From Burkholderia pyrrocinia (GTDB taxonomy: Bacteria > Pseudomonadota > Gammaproteobacteria > Burkholderiales > Burkholderiaceae), in assembly GCF_022809715.1 (NCBI RefSeq), contig NZ_CP094460.1, forward strand, positions 2,542,001 through 2,606,000: DNA of 64,000 bases, given 5' to 3'. The stretch's first letter is position 1, and each line of letters starts with the position of its first letter. The notes beneath the pieces were generated by a model, which had not been told where the DNA came from, made no database searches, and saw only the letters and a list, made by a program, of their open reading frames with translations. This document shows, in pieces, positions 46,449 through 56,181 of this stretch. The translations under genes were made by a program, and so were the position numbers.

Positions 46449-47915
46449 ATGCAAACCCAACTCTTCATCGACGGGCGCTTCGTTGACGCCGTCGACCGCG
46501 GCACGATCGACGTGCTGAATCCTCACGACGGCTCCGTCATCACGAAGATCGCCGCGGCCACCGCGGCGGACGTGGACCTGGCCGTCGAAGCGGCGACCCG
46601 CGCGTTCCCGAAATGGTCGGCCATGCCGGCAGCCGAACGCGGCCGGCTGCTGCTGCGCCTCGCCGATGCGATCGAGGCGCATGCGGAGGAGCTGGCGCAG
46701 CTCGAATCGCTCGACACCGGCCACCCGATTCGCGATTCGCGCGCGCTCGACGTGCCGCGCACGGCGGCGTGCTTCCGCTACTTCGGAGGCATGGCCGACA
46801 AGCTGCAAGGCTCGGTGATTCCCGTCGAAACCGGCTTCCTGAACTATGTGCAGCGCGCGCCGATCGGCGTCGTCGGCCAGATCGTGCCGTGGAATTTCCC
46901 GCTGATGTTCACGAGCTGGAAGATGGGCCCGGCGCTGGCCGCCGGCAACACGGTGGTGCTCAAGCCGTCCGAAATCACGCCGCTGTCGACGTTGCGCATC
47001 GTCGAGCTGATGGCCGAGGTCGGGTTCCCCGCAGGCGTCGTCAATATCGTTCCCGGTTACGGACATACGGCCGGCCAGCGTCTCGCCGAACACCCGGGCG
47101 TCGGCAAGATCGCGTTCACGGGTTCGACCGCAACCGGCCGCCGGATCGTCGAAGCGTCGCAGGGCAACCTGAAGCGCGTTCAACTGGAGCTGGGCGGCAA
47201 GGGCGCCAACATCGTCTTCGACGATGCCGAGCTCGACGCGGCCATCAACGGCGCCGCATGGGCGATCTTTCACAACCAGGGGCAGGCGTGTATCGCGGGG
47301 TCGCGCCTCGTGCTGCACGAGCGCATTGCGGACGCGTTCCTCGAGCGATTCGTTGCGCTCGCATCGTCGATCCGGATCGGCAACCCGTTCGACGCCGATA
47401 CCGAGATGGGCCCGCTGACGTCGAAGCAGCACCTCGAGCGCGTGCTGTCGTTCGTCGACGTCGCGCGCGAGCAGGGCGGCCGCGTGCTCACCGGCGGCAG
47501 CGTGCCGCAAGATCCGGCACTGGCCAACGGCTACTATGTGCGCCCGACGGTCATCGAAGCGAAGAGCGCGACCGACCGCATCGCGCAGGAGGAAGTGTTC
47601 GGCCCGTTCGTCACCGTGCTGCGCTTCGGCAGCGACGAAGAAGCGCTGGCCATCGCCAACGCGACGGAATACGGGCTGGGCAGCGGCCTGTGGACCCAGA
47701 ACCTCTCGCGTGCACACAAGATGGCGTCGCAGATCAACGCGGGCATGTGCTGGATCAACTGCTACAAGCGCGTCAATCCGGGCAGTCCGTTCGGCGGCGT
47801 GGGCAAGTCGGGCTACGGCCGCGAGATGGGCTTCGAAGCCATGCACGACTACACTGAAGCTCGGTCGGTTTGGGTCAATGTCGACGGCAACGTGCCGCCG
47901 CACTTCAAGCGCTGA
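46449..47915 (+). CDS. hapE: 4-Hydroxymuconic semialdehyde dehydrogenase (ALDH family)
   Basis: 488-residue NAD(P)-dependent aldehyde dehydrogenase. Motifs: IVPWNFPLMFTSWKMGPAL, FTGSTATGR for cofactor binding, catalytic Glu in LELGGKGANIVF, and the nucleophile Cys in NQGQACIAGSR. By order and family it oxidises the ring-cleavage product 4-hydroxymuconic semialdehyde to maleylacetate. GAGGA lies just before the ATG. The next gene begins 7 bases after the stop. Confidence 0.92.
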   Translation: MQTQLFIDGRFVDAVDRGTIDVLNPHDGSVITKIAAATAADVDLAVEAATRAFPKWSAMPAAERGRLLLRLADAIEAHAEELAQLESLDTGHPIRDSRALDVPRTAACFRYFGGMADKLQGSVIPVETGFLNYVQRAPIGVVGQIVPWNFPLMFTSWKMGPALAAGNTVVLKPSEITPLSTLRIVELMAEVGFPAGVVNIVPGYGHTAGQRLAEHPGVGKIAFTGSTATGRRIVEASQGNLKRVQLELGGKGANIVFDDAELDAAINGAAWAIFHNQGQACIAGSRLVLHERIADAFLERFVALASSIRIGNPFDADTEMGPLTSKQHLERVLSFVDVAREQGGRVLTGGSVPQDPALANGYYVRPTVIEAKSATDRIAQEEVFGPFVTVLRFGSDEEALAIANATEYGLGSGLWTQNLSRAHKMASQINAGMCWINCYKRVNPGSPFGGVGKSGYGREMGFEAMHDYTEARSVWVNVDGNVPPHFKR

Positions 47916-47922
47916 GGCTTTC

Positions 47923-48990
47923 ATGGAACGTTTCGTCTATCAGGGCACGCCTTCCCGCGTGGTGTTCGAATGGGGGGCGCTCGCCAGGCTGCCGGACGAG
48001 CTGTCGGCGCTCGGCGCGCAGCGCGCGCTCATCCTGTCCACGCCCGAGCAGCGGCCGCTCGCCGACCGCGTGAAGGCGGTACTGGGCGAGCGTGCGGCCG
48101 GCGTGTGCGCACAGGCGGTCATGCACGTTCCGGTCGAAGTCGCGCGTGCCGCGCGCGAGATGGCCGCCGAGCTGGGCGCGGACTGTTGCATTGCGATCGG
48201 CGGCGGCTCCACGATCGGACTGGGCAAGGCCATTGCGCTCGAATCGTCGCTGCCGATCCTGGCCGTGCCGACGACTTACGCCGGCTCGGAGATGACGCCG
48301 ATCTACGGGCTCACCGAAGGCCGGCTGAAGCGCACCGGGCGCGATGCACGCGTGCTGCCGCGTACCGTGCTCTACGACCCGTCGTTGACGTTGTCGCTGC
48401 CGCCGGGCATTTCGGCGGCGTCCGGTGTCAATGCGATGGCGCATGCCGTCGAGGCGCTCTATTCGGAAGACGCGAACCCGGTGATCAGTTTGATGGCCGA
48501 GGAATCGATTCGCGCGCTCGGCGAAGCGCTGCCCGTCGTGGTGCGCGATCCGGAAAACCGGGAGATGCGCAGCCGCGCGTTGTATGGCGCGTGGCTCGCG
48601 GGAACCTGCCTGGGCGCGGTCGGCATGGCGCTGCACCACAAGCTTTGTCATACGCTCGGCGGCACCTTCAACCTGCCGCATGCGCAGACGCACGCGGCCA
48701 TGTTGCCGCATACCGCGCACTACAACCACGCCGCTGCGCCCGGCGCGCTGCGCCGCGTCGCGCGGGCGCTGGGCGGGAACGATGCAGCTGACGCCGGCCC
48801 GCTGCTGTTCAGGCTGAACGAGCAGCTCGGCATCGCGCCGGCGCTCGCCGACATCGGGATGCCGCAGGAAGGCCTCGACGAAGCGGCCGATCTCGCATGC
48901 CGGAATCCGTATGCAAATCCGCGGCCGATCGAACGCTCGGCGATTCGTGCGCTGCTTCAGGACGCGTGGGAAGGGCGCGCGCCGCATTGA
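47923..48990 (+). CDS. hapF: Maleylacetate reductase
   Basis: 355-residue group III iron-containing alcohol dehydrogenase type protein. NAD(P) site CIAIGGGSTIGLGKAIAL, the hinge TTYAGSEMTPIYG and the metal-ligand block ALHHKLCHTLGG are typical of maleylacetate reductases. It reduces maleylacetate to 3-oxoadipate, which enters the beta-ketoadipate pathway. It lies between the semialdehyde dehydrogenase and hydroxyquinol dioxygenase genes; both produce maleylacetate, so it serves both branches. Confidence 0.93.
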   Translation: MERFVYQGTPSRVVFEWGALARLPDELSALGAQRALILSTPEQRPLADRVKAVLGERAAGVCAQAVMHVPVEVARAAREMAAELGADCCIAIGGGSTIGLGKAIALESSLPILAVPTTYAGSEMTPIYGLTEGRLKRTGRDARVLPRTVLYDPSLTLSLPPGISAASGVNAMAHAVEALYSEDANPVISLMAEESIRALGEALPVVVRDPENREMRSRALYGAWLAGTCLGAVGMALHHKLCHTLGGTFNLPHAQTHAAMLPHTAHYNHAAAPGALRRVARALGGNDAADAGPLLFRLNEQLGIAPALADIGMPQEGLDEAADLACRNPYANPRPIERSAIRALLQDAWEGRAPH

Positions 48991-49024
48991 ACGGCCTGAC
49001 GTGCAAAGGGAAAGGGAGACAGAC

Positions 49025-49894
49025 ATGAATGAGCACCATGACAGCGACACGAGGCTGACCGAGCAGGTTGTCGCCAGCTTCGAAGGCACGCCGAACCCGC
49101 GCTTGCGCGTGCTGATGCAGAGCCTCGTGCGGCATCTTCATGCGTTCGTACGCGAGACGGAACTGACGGAAGCCGAGTGGATGGCGGCGATCCGCTTCCT
49201 GACCGAGACGGGGCAGATGTGCGACGACGTGGTGCGCCAGGAGTTCATCCTGTTGTCCGACACGCTGGGCGTTTCGATGCTCGTCGATGCGATCAACCAT
49301 CGCTTCGCAACCGGCGCAACGGAGACGACGGTATTCGGCCCGTTCTACATCAAGGGGATGCCCGAGCGTGCGTATGGCGAGAACATGGCGCTCACGCCGG
49401 GCGCACCGGTCGTCGTGCATGGGCGCGTGCTGACCACCGACGGTGATCCCGTGAAGGACGCCGTGCTCGACGTGTGGCAAACCGCGGAGAACGGCATGTA
49501 TTCCGGGCAGGACACGGCGCAGCCGCACGGCAACCTGCGCGGCCGCTACCGGACCGATGCCGAAGGCCGTTACGCGATCACGACGATTTTGCCGGTCAGC
49601 TATCCCATTCCGACCGACGGCCCGGTCGGGAAGATGCTCGACGCCACCGGCCGCCATCCGTGGCGGCCCGCGCATCTGCACTTCATGATCGACGCGCCGG
49701 GCTTCCGTACGCTCGTTACGCATCTTTTCGACGAGGACGACCCGTACCTGAAGTCGGATGCCGTCTTCGGCGTGAAGCCGTCGTTGATGGTCGCGTATCG
49801 TCAGCGTGCCGCGCATGACGAGCTCGCCCGTCAGTTCGGACTGAACGGCCCGTACCGCGAAGCGACGTACGACTTCGTCCTCGACCGGAGCTGA
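49025..49894 (+). CDS. Hydroxyquinol 1,2-dioxygenase (intradiol)
   Basis: 289-residue intradiol ring-cleavage dioxygenase that would convert 1,2,4-trihydroxybenzene to maleylacetate. Fe(III) ligands are visible: Tyr159 (NGMYSGQ), Tyr193 (VSYPIP), His217 and His219 (RPAHLHFM). The N-terminal helical linker (about 15-110) is typical of the catechol/hydroxyquinol group. Context with maleylacetate reductase favours hydroxyquinol over catechol. Orthologues are called pnpG or hapG in some clusters. Confidence 0.91.
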   Translation: MNEHHDSDTRLTEQVVASFEGTPNPRLRVLMQSLVRHLHAFVRETELTEAEWMAAIRFLTETGQMCDDVVRQEFILLSDTLGVSMLVDAINHRFATGATETTVFGPFYIKGMPERAYGENMALTPGAPVVVHGRVLTTDGDPVKDAVLDVWQTAENGMYSGQDTAQPHGNLRGRYRTDAEGRYAITTILPVSYPIPTDGPVGKMLDATGRHPWRPAHLHFMIDAPGFRTLVTHLFDEDDPYLKSDAVFGVKPSLMVAYRQRAAHDELARQFGLNGPYREATYDFVLDRS

Positions 49895-49898
49895 TCGA

Positions 49899-50210
49899 AT
49901 GGCTCGATTTTTCGCGGTGTTTGCGACGGACCAGCCCGGTATGCGAGACGTGCGCGACCGTGTGCGGCCCAGTCATCGGAGTTACCTGCGCGCGGCTTCG
50001 CAGCACGGCGTGTATGTGCGGCTCGGCGGCCCGACGCTGGACCCGCAGGGCGACGCAATGAACGGAACGCTGCTTGTCGTGGAGGCCGACGATATTCATG
50101 CGGTGATGCAGTTTGTCGGAAACGATCCGTATGTGAAGGAGGGGTTGTTTTCGCGTGTGGAAGTGCGTCCTTGGGACTGGAGCCTGGGAAACCCCGAGCA
50201 GAGAGTGTGA
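49899..50210 (+). CDS. YciI-like protein of the hydroquinone operon
   Basis: 103-residue YciI/muconolactone isomerase-like ferredoxin fold (ARFFAVFATDQPG, VRPSHRSYLRAASQHGV, GTLLVVEADDIHAVMQF, DPYVKEGLFSRVEVRPWDW). The His in RPSHRSYL fits the family's His-Asp pair. It follows the hydroxyquinol dioxygenase by 4 bases and precedes the Rieske gene by 3. Small YciI-like proteins often occur with aromatic pathways, where some act on chlorinated intermediates; the reaction here is unknown. Confidence 0.85.
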   Translation: MARFFAVFATDQPGMRDVRDRVRPSHRSYLRAASQHGVYVRLGGPTLDPQGDAMNGTLLVVEADDIHAVMQFVGNDPYVKEGLFSRVEVRPWDWSLGNPEQRV

Positions 50211-50213
50211 ATC

Positions 50214-50549
50214 ATGGACGCAACGCAACTCTGCCGCTTTTCCGATGTGCCTGATGGCGGCGCGCGGGTGGTCGACGAAGCGTGCATCGGACGCCCCGTG
50301 ATCGTGGTGCGGCGGGGCGAGCGGGTGTGGGCGTATGTGAATCGATGCCCGCATTTCTCGGTGCCGCTCGATTTTGTGCCGGGCAATGTTTCCTGCTACC
50401 GGTCGCAGGTGTTGATGTGTGCGCACCACAGCGCGTTGTTCCGGTTCGATGACGGTGTATGTATCGACGGGCCGTGCTCGGGTTCGGCGTTGGAAGCCGT
50501 GGCTGTCGAGGTGGATTCTGCCGCATGGGTTGTCTGGCGAGGCGCTTGA
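50214..50549 (+). CDS. Rieske [2Fe-2S] ferredoxin-like protein
   Basis: 111-residue Rieske protein. The cluster ligands are Cys and His in RCPHFSVPL and Cys and His in CAHHSALF. It is a stand-alone ferredoxin of the type that serves oxygenases. Located at the end of the hydroquinone operon without a reductase or terminal oxygenase, so it may reactivate the iron of HapCD (as XylT does for catechol 2,3-dioxygenase) or serve an oxygenase elsewhere; this is inference. Confidence 0.88.
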   Translation: MDATQLCRFSDVPDGGARVVDEACIGRPVIVVRRGERVWAYVNRCPHFSVPLDFVPGNVSCYRSQVLMCAHHSALFRFDDGVCIDGPCSGSALEAVAVEVDSAAWVVWRGA

Positions 50550-50747
50550 TTCGAGTGTTTTGATCGGTACGTGTGGGCAGTCCATTTTCCATGCGGCGAT
50601 CTTCGAATTTATAAATCAGTAAAACTAATCATATTTTCGGCGTCGTTATATCTGCCGGGATAAAGGCGTTGTTTTACGAAGCATTGAGCGAGAACCCGCC
50701 ACGTAGCGGGTAGCAGGCTCGCATTTCCATAAAAAGACGGAGACGTG

Positions 50748-51836
50748 ATGAAACTCAGGTTTGGAGCAGTGGCGATTCTTGCCGTAGCGCAGGGCGCATG
50801 GGCGCAGAGCAGCGTGACGATGTTCGGTCTTATCGACAGCGGCATCACGTATGTCAGCAACGAGGGCGGCGGAAAGAACGTCAAATTCGACGACGGGATA
50901 TTCGCGCCCAACCTCTTCGGTTTGCGCGGCACGGAAGACCTCGGCGGCGGGTATCGCGCCACGTTCGCGCTCGTGAACCAGTTCTCGATGGCGAACGGCG
51001 CCATCATCGGGTCCGGAATTTTCGGGCGCAATGCCTACGTAGGCCTCGAGAGCGACCGGTTCGGCCGCATCACGCTGGGCAATCAGTACGACTTCATGGT
51101 GGATTCCCTCTTTTCGAAGGGGAATGCGATTGCGAGGGACATCTCGGGGCTGTACGGTTTCAGGAATGGCCCGTTCCAGCGTCTCGCGCTGCCGGGTAAT
51201 CCGACCGGTGCGTTCGATTGGGATCGCACGGCGGGTAGCAAGCCGATCGCGAATTCGGTCAAATACACGTCGCCGACGGTCGCGGGTTTGTCCGGCGGCG
51301 TGATGTATGCGTTCGGCGGCGTGGCCGGTTCGATCGGCGCGGACAATGCTGTCAGCGCCGGACTGAACTATGAGGTGGGGGCTTTCGGTGTGGGTGCGGC
51401 CTATACGAATGAGAAGTACGGCCCGGCGCTCGGTGTGCCGTCGACGAGTGTTCGGAACTGGGGCGTCGGGATGCATTACGACTTTGGCGTCGTTACCGCG
51501 AGTGCGCTGGTGACCACCGTGCGGAATTCGTTCAACGATGCCGCGGTGTGGATGGCCGAAGGCGGTGGGGTGTGGCGCGTCAGGCCGGATGTCGTGCTGG
51601 GGGCGAAATACATGTACATGAAGGGTAATGAAGCAGTGAACAACAACCATGCTCATCAGCTCAGCGTGGCGCTTCAATATCTGTTGTCGAAACGGACGAT
51701 GGTTTATGTGTCGGCTGACTATCAGCGGGCGAATAGTGGTGCGAATGCGCAGGTTAATGGCGTGCTGGATCCGAATGGGGCTTCAAGTTCGGCGAGCCAG
51801 GCGGTGGCGCGGGTGGGGTTGCATACGATATTTTGA
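50748..51836 (+). CDS. Gram-negative trimeric porin (OmpC/Opc family)
   Basis: 362-residue outer-membrane porin with a signal peptide (MKLRFGAVAILAVAQGAWA) and a 16-strand barrel: SSVTMFGLIDSGITYVSN at the start, YVGLESDRFGRITLGNQYD in the L3 region and the terminal VGLHTIF with its final Phe. An in-frame GTG directly before the ATG is possible but the ribosome site GGAGACG favours ATG. About 200 bp separate it from the Rieske gene, with an AT-rich leader, so it may have its own promoter. Uptake of aromatic substrate is plausible. Confidence 0.93.
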   Translation: MKLRFGAVAILAVAQGAWAQSSVTMFGLIDSGITYVSNEGGGKNVKFDDGIFAPNLFGLRGTEDLGGGYRATFALVNQFSMANGAIIGSGIFGRNAYVGLESDRFGRITLGNQYDFMVDSLFSKGNAIARDISGLYGFRNGPFQRLALPGNPTGAFDWDRTAGSKPIANSVKYTSPTVAGLSGGVMYAFGGVAGSIGADNAVSAGLNYEVGAFGVGAAYTNEKYGPALGVPSTSVRNWGVGMHYDFGVVTASALVTTVRNSFNDAAVWMAEGGGVWRVRPDVVLGAKYMYMKGNEAVNNNHAHQLSVALQYLLSKRTMVYVSADYQRANSGANAQVNGVLDPNGASSSASQAVARVGLHTIF

Positions 51837-52115
51837 TTGGGGGTGCGGCGGCGGGCGGAACTTGCGTCAAGGTCCGCCCGGCACCGGACTAGTCGCGCGG
51901 CGACATGCCGACATGCGCGCCGCCGCTCTCGTCCGGTCGGTTGTTGTCGCCCGGACAACACGGTAGTGTGCCCGTTGACCTGCTGCCGGGCCGACAAAGA
52001 GCCTACGATAAGGTGCGCCGGCCATCGGTGAATTTCAAACAGGGGATGCGTGGCCGGTGATTCCGCCCTATAGTGCCCGTCGTTGACCGATCGGCAAGAA
52101 AATCAGGAGTTCGCC

Positions 52116-52928
52116 GTGTTTCACCGGAAATCCAAGTTGGGTCGTCCGCACTTCGTGTACGTCGTCGCCCTGACGATGATGCTGGCGCCAGTCGCGGCGC
52201 ATGCAGAGGCGGAGGCTGTCGACGGCACGACGCGCATCGCGCCCGCTGTCAGTCACGACACGTCACCCGCACGACCGATTGTCGGCGACGACCCGGTTGC
52301 AATTCGGGATGCCCTGAAGAAGCAGCACATCAGCACCATCCCACCTTCGTTGAGCGACCGGGTTCGCGGCCTGGTCCCCGGCGCTGCCGACCGGCACGGC
52401 CCGAATCCCGACCTGGCGGCCGTCGATCTGGATCGTGACGTGACGTTCGTGGTGCCGGTGCGGTACGGGCTGAGGTACCGGTCACAGCGGCACCTATTGA
52501 CGCTGGATGTCGACCTGTTCGACGTAGAGCGCGACGACCGGACGGGCATCCTGCTCAAAAAGGTCACGACGGGGCCGCGAGGGCGAGGGCTCGTGATTGC
52601 ACCCGAAGCGAAGGCAAAAGGGTACATCCAGCGGGTCGACATCATCGAACTCGAGTCCGGGAAAGGCAAAATGACCACGGTTCGTAGCCGCATGCGGCTT
52701 TCGCCCGCCGTGTACGCCCAAACGCATGGCGACTTCGCACTCGTTTTTTCCGGGCGCCTGGTTCGGCCTTACCTGACCGAAAAAATCGAGCATGTCGATC
52801 CGAGCATTGACGAGCCGACGGACATTACGACCAGGATCTCCAGGTTGCACATGGATATCAATGGCATCTGGCTGGTGAGTCCGTCGAGCGGTGTCGTGCT
52901 GTCGAAGAAGCTGCGTCTGTCGAAGTAG
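52116..52928 (+). CDS. Exported protein of unknown function
   Basis: 270 residues. A GTG start at 52116 is supported by AATCAGGAG six bases upstream; a TTG at 52083 extends the frame by 11 codons without a ribosome site. The N-terminus is a signal peptide (FVYVVALTMMLAPVAAHAEA). The mature part has beta-strand-like stretches and no Cys; LRRYRSQRHLL-like basic patches occur. I do not recognise a family. It faces the copper ATPase gene in a convergent layout, and nothing ties it to the porin gene upstream. Confidence 0.75.
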   Translation: MFHRKSKLGRPHFVYVVALTMMLAPVAAHAEAEAVDGTTRIAPAVSHDTSPARPIVGDDPVAIRDALKKQHISTIPPSLSDRVRGLVPGAADRHGPNPDLAAVDLDRDVTFVVPVRYGLRYRSQRHLLTLDVDLFDVERDDRTGILLKKVTTGPRGRGLVIAPEAKAKGYIQRVDIIELESGKGKMTTVRSRMRLSPAVYAQTHGDFALVFSGRLVRPYLTEKIEHVDPSIDEPTDITTRISRLHMDINGIWLVSPSSGVVLSKKLRLSK

Positions 52929-53165
52929 CGTTTTTCCTGTATGAGGCGCCGATCCTCTGCACGATTGCGTGCGACCGCGGTGTAGTCGGCGTCCGCTCGA
53001 AACAATACAGCCGTGCGCGAAATGCACCAACGTTTCGGTATGTCGATGTCGAGGGGGCGTTGCGTCGCTGAGCTGCATGGATGTGGACCACGCCCACCCG
53101 AGGCCTTTCCCGCTGCGGCGGAAGTTGTACGGTCGTTATGCGACCGCCGCAAGCTGCGTGACAAG

Positions 53166-55613
53166 CTAAATCTTCGCGTTGCGCAGTCGCAGCGCGTTCG
53201 AAATGACTGAAGCGGAGCTTAGACTCATTGCAAGTGCGGCAATCATCGGCGAGAGCAGCAAACCGGTGAATGGATAAAGCACCCCAGCCGCCAGCGGAAC
53301 GCCAAGTGCGTTGTATACGAACGCGAAGCCAAGATTTTGCTTCATGTTTGCGACCGTCGCCACGGACAGCTCTCGAGCACGGGCGATACCGCGCAAGTCG
53401 CCCTTGACAAGCGTCACCTGAGCGCTGCTCATCGCCACATCCGTGCCCGTTCCCATGGCAACGCCGACATCGGCTTTCGCGAGTGCCGGAGCGTCGTTGA
53501 TGCCGTCTCCAGCCATCGCCACGACATGCCGGGCTTGCTGAAGCTGTGTCACCAGATTGAGCTTGTCGGCGGGCTTCACCTCGCCATGGAATTCGTCGAC
53601 GCCGAGCTTCTCGGCCACGGCCTTGGCAGTGACCACGCCGTCACCGGTCGCCATCACGACTCGAATACCGTTCTCCTTCAATGTCGAAAGCGCTTCCGGC
53701 GTCGTCGCCTTTATCGGGTCAGCGACTGCCAGCAGTCCGGCCAAGCCGCCATCGACTGCCAAGTACATGACACTGGCGCCTTGCGCACGCATGCCGTCCG
53801 CCTCCTTGGCAAGCGATTCGACGGAGACGGCGTCAGTCTGCATCAGCGCGGTGTTGCCAAGCGCGAGTTTCCTGCCGGCGACCAGTCCTCGCACGCCAAT
53901 ACCCGTGGCGGATTCAAAATTTTCCGTGCGGTCCAAAATGAGCTTCTTCTCACGGGCAGCCGCAACGATGGCTGCAGCAAGCGGATGCTCACTACCTTGG
54001 TCGAGACTCGCCGCCAGACGAAGCACTTCGTCGGTCGTGTATCCGTTTGCGCCCACGGCTTGCTCGAACGCTGGACGCCCCTCGGTCAGCGTCCCCGTCT
54101 TGTCGACAATGAGCACATCGACCTTGCGCAGATTTTCAATCGCAGCCGCATCTCGAAAGAGAATCCCGGTCGCGGCTCCTTTGCCGCTTGCGACCATGAT
54201 GGACATTGGCGTCGCAAGCCCCAGCGCGCAGGGGCACGCGATGATGAGCACCGCCACCGCATTGATGAGGCCGAACACCCAGCTGGGCTCCGGCCCAAAG
54301 ATGCCCCACACGAAGAACGTCAGAAGAGCGACGCTGACGACCCCGACGACAAACACGCCGGCCACCTTGTCGGCCATACGCTGCATGGGGGCCCGAGACC
54401 GCTGCGCCTGCGCGACCATCTGCACGATTTGCGACAGCACGGTCTGCGAGCCGACCTTTTCGGAGCGGATGACGAGACTGCCTGTTGCGTTCATCGTTGC
54501 GCCAATGACGTGGTTGCCAACGCGCTTCGTGACGGGAATGGGTTCGCCAGTAATCATGGACTCGTCCAGCGAACTCGAGCCATCGGTCACCACGCCGTCC
54601 GTGGGGACTTTCTCGCCCGGCCGCACACGAAGCAGGTCTCCCACGTGAACATGGGACAACGGAATGTCTTCCTCGGAACCGTCCGGGTTGATGCGTCGAG
54701 CAGTCTTGGGTGCGAGACCCAGTAGTGCCTTGATGGCGGCGGACGTTTGCGAGCGGGCCTTCAGTTCGAGCAACTGCCCGAGAAGCGTCAGCGAAATGAT
54801 GACTGCCGCCGCTTCGAAATACACGCTGACTCGGCCGTGCGCACTGTACGTTTCTGGAAACACCCCGGGGAAGATGGTGGCGATGACACTGTAGATATAG
54901 GCCGCGCCTGTCCCCAGTCCGATGAGCGTCCACATGTTAGGGCTGCGGTTCATGAATGAGCGCACGCACCGCGCGAAAAACGGCAGGCCTGCCCACAGGA
55001 TGACCGGCGTAGAGATGATGAACTCAACCCAGCTTTCGGTGCCGGCGTCCATCAATTCGAGGCGATGGCCAAACATCGCCAGGACGAAAACGACGACGGT
55101 CAGTGGCAACGTCCACCAGAATCGGCGTCGGAAATCGACCAGTTCCGGATTTTCGCCTTCGTCGACGCTGGGCAGAACCGGTTCCAGCGTCATGCCGCAC
55201 TTCGGGCATTGCCCGGGGTGGTTCTGGCGAATTTCCGGGTGCATCGGGCACGTGTAGATGGTGCCCTCGGATGCTGCTTGTGACAGCTGAACGGTCGAGG
55301 GCTCGGCGTATTTGGACGGTGCCGCCTGAAATTTCGCCAAGCATGCCTGGCTGCAGAACAAGTACCACTTGCCGTTGTATTCGCTACGGAATCCTGAATC
55401 ATCGGATACTTTCATTCCACAGACTGGGTCGTGAAGTGAATCCCGGGTGCGAACATGCTCGCCATACCCCTCATGATGATGAGCATGTGCATCGCGTCCA
55501 TGCTCAGCGGAATGGACGTGCTTGTCCACCCCATCTGCAGGATGCCCGTCCGGCGACGAGTGCTCCAGAATCCGTTGGCGATTAAGCCTGTCTTCGCCGG
55601 GTTGACCGCTCAT
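53166..55613 (-). CDS. copA: CopA-type Cu(I) P-type ATPase with YHS and heavy-metal-binding N-terminal domains
   Basis: 815-residue P1B-type ATPase. The N-terminus is His-rich ([10 protein letters not shown]), then a YHS-type metal domain ([21 protein letters not shown]) and a short heavy-metal-binding motif ([22 protein letters not shown]). In the core are [13 protein letters not shown], the CPC transport site (IIACPCALG), phosphorylated Asp504 in [15 protein letters not shown], and [12 protein letters not shown]-terminal [15 protein letters not shown] is typical of Cu(I) pumps. It would export cytosolic Cu(I). Start follows AGGAG. It lies in a lower-GC block. Confidence 0.96.
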   Translation of the reverse strand: MSGQPGEDRLNRQRILEHSSPDGHPADGVDKHVHSAEHGRDAHAHHHEGYGEHVRTRDSLHDPVCGMKVSDDSGFRSEYNGKWYLFCSQACLAKFQAAPSKYAEPSTVQLSQAASEGTIYTCPMHPEIRQNHPGQCPKCGMTLEPVLPSVDEGENPELVDFRRRFWWTLPLTVVVFVLAMFGHRLELMDAGTESWVEFIISTPVILWAGLPFFARCVRSFMNRSPNMWTLIGLGTGAAYIYSVIATIFPGVFPETYSAHGRVSVYFEAAAVIISLTLLGQLLELKARSQTSAAIKALLGLAPKTARRINPDGSEEDIPLSHVHVGDLLRVRPGEKVPTDGVVTDGSSSLDESMITGEPIPVTKRVGNHVIGATMNATGSLVIRSEKVGSQTVLSQIVQMVAQAQRSRAPMQRMADKVAGVFVVGVVSVALLTFFVWGIFGPEPSWVFGLINAVAVLIIACPCALGLATPMSIMVASGKGAATGILFRDAAAIENLRKVDVLIVDKTGTLTEGRPAFEQAVGANGYTTDEVLRLAASLDQGSEHPLAAAIVAAAREKKLILDRTENFESATGIGVRGLVAGRKLALGNTALMQTDAVSVESLAKEADGMRAQGASVMYLAVDGGLAGLLAVADPIKATTPEALSTLKENGIRVVMATGDGVVTAKAVAEKLGVDEFHGEVKPADKLNLVTQLQQARHVVAMAGDGINDAPALAKADVGVAMGTGTDVAMSSAQVTLVKGDLRGIARARELSVATVANMKQNLGFAFVYNALGVPLAAGVLYPFTGLLLSPMIAALAMSLSSASVISNALRLRNAKI

Positions 55614-55854
55614 TTTGACGCTCCTTTGCTCATCCGTTCAGCTCCCATTGGGACTCGTCGCCCTGCGCATTCGATATTGCCGTGATGACGGTGCTACCGC
55701 GTGCCGATGTATTGAGCAAGAGCGCAGGAGCAACGTTGATTCCGCGCGTTCCCGTTCTACCAGTGACCTCAATCTTCTGATCCCAGAGACCGACACCGGC
55801 AACATGCGGTCCGGGAGAGACGTATAGGCATACGGGAATGCGTCAGTTCGGCCC

Positions 55855-56109
55855 TCAGAGGCGGTTGTGTAACCATGCGAAGAAGGCGCCGGCTGCAAAG
55901 AACCAGACCGCAAACACAAAGGCCGGGTAGATAACAAACCACCAGGACAGTGGCTCGCCCGTCTGAAGGCGGCGGAAATCGAGTCCGTGAAAAAGAGCGT
56001 TCATGAAGTTCATGAACGGTTCAGGAAGTGCCATCCATACAAGCGTGCATAGGACATAGAAGAGCACAACCGTGACTGAAAGCGTCACACCAGTCTTGAA
56101 GGGCCTCAT
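55855..56109 (-). CDS. DUF5676-like small membrane protein
   Basis: 84-residue membrane protein with two hydrophobic stretches (TLSVTVVLFYVLCTLVWMAL and WFVIYPAFVFAVWFFAAG) and a loop FMNALFHGLDFRRLQTG, resembling DUF5676 proteins found beside copper genes. GAGGAGG precedes the ATG. It lies upstream of copA on the same strand. Function unknown; a membrane partner of the pump is a guess. Confidence 0.82.
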   Translation of the reverse strand: MRPFKTGVTLSVTVVLFYVLCTLVWMALPEPFMNFMNALFHGLDFRRLQTGEPLSWWFVIYPAFVFAVWFFAAGAFFAWLHNRL

Positions 56110-56181
56110 GGCAGCCTCCTCATCCCGGAAGATTACGATGGAGTTCAGCAGCAGTGCCAGCTATGGGTGAGCCGCCTGAAT

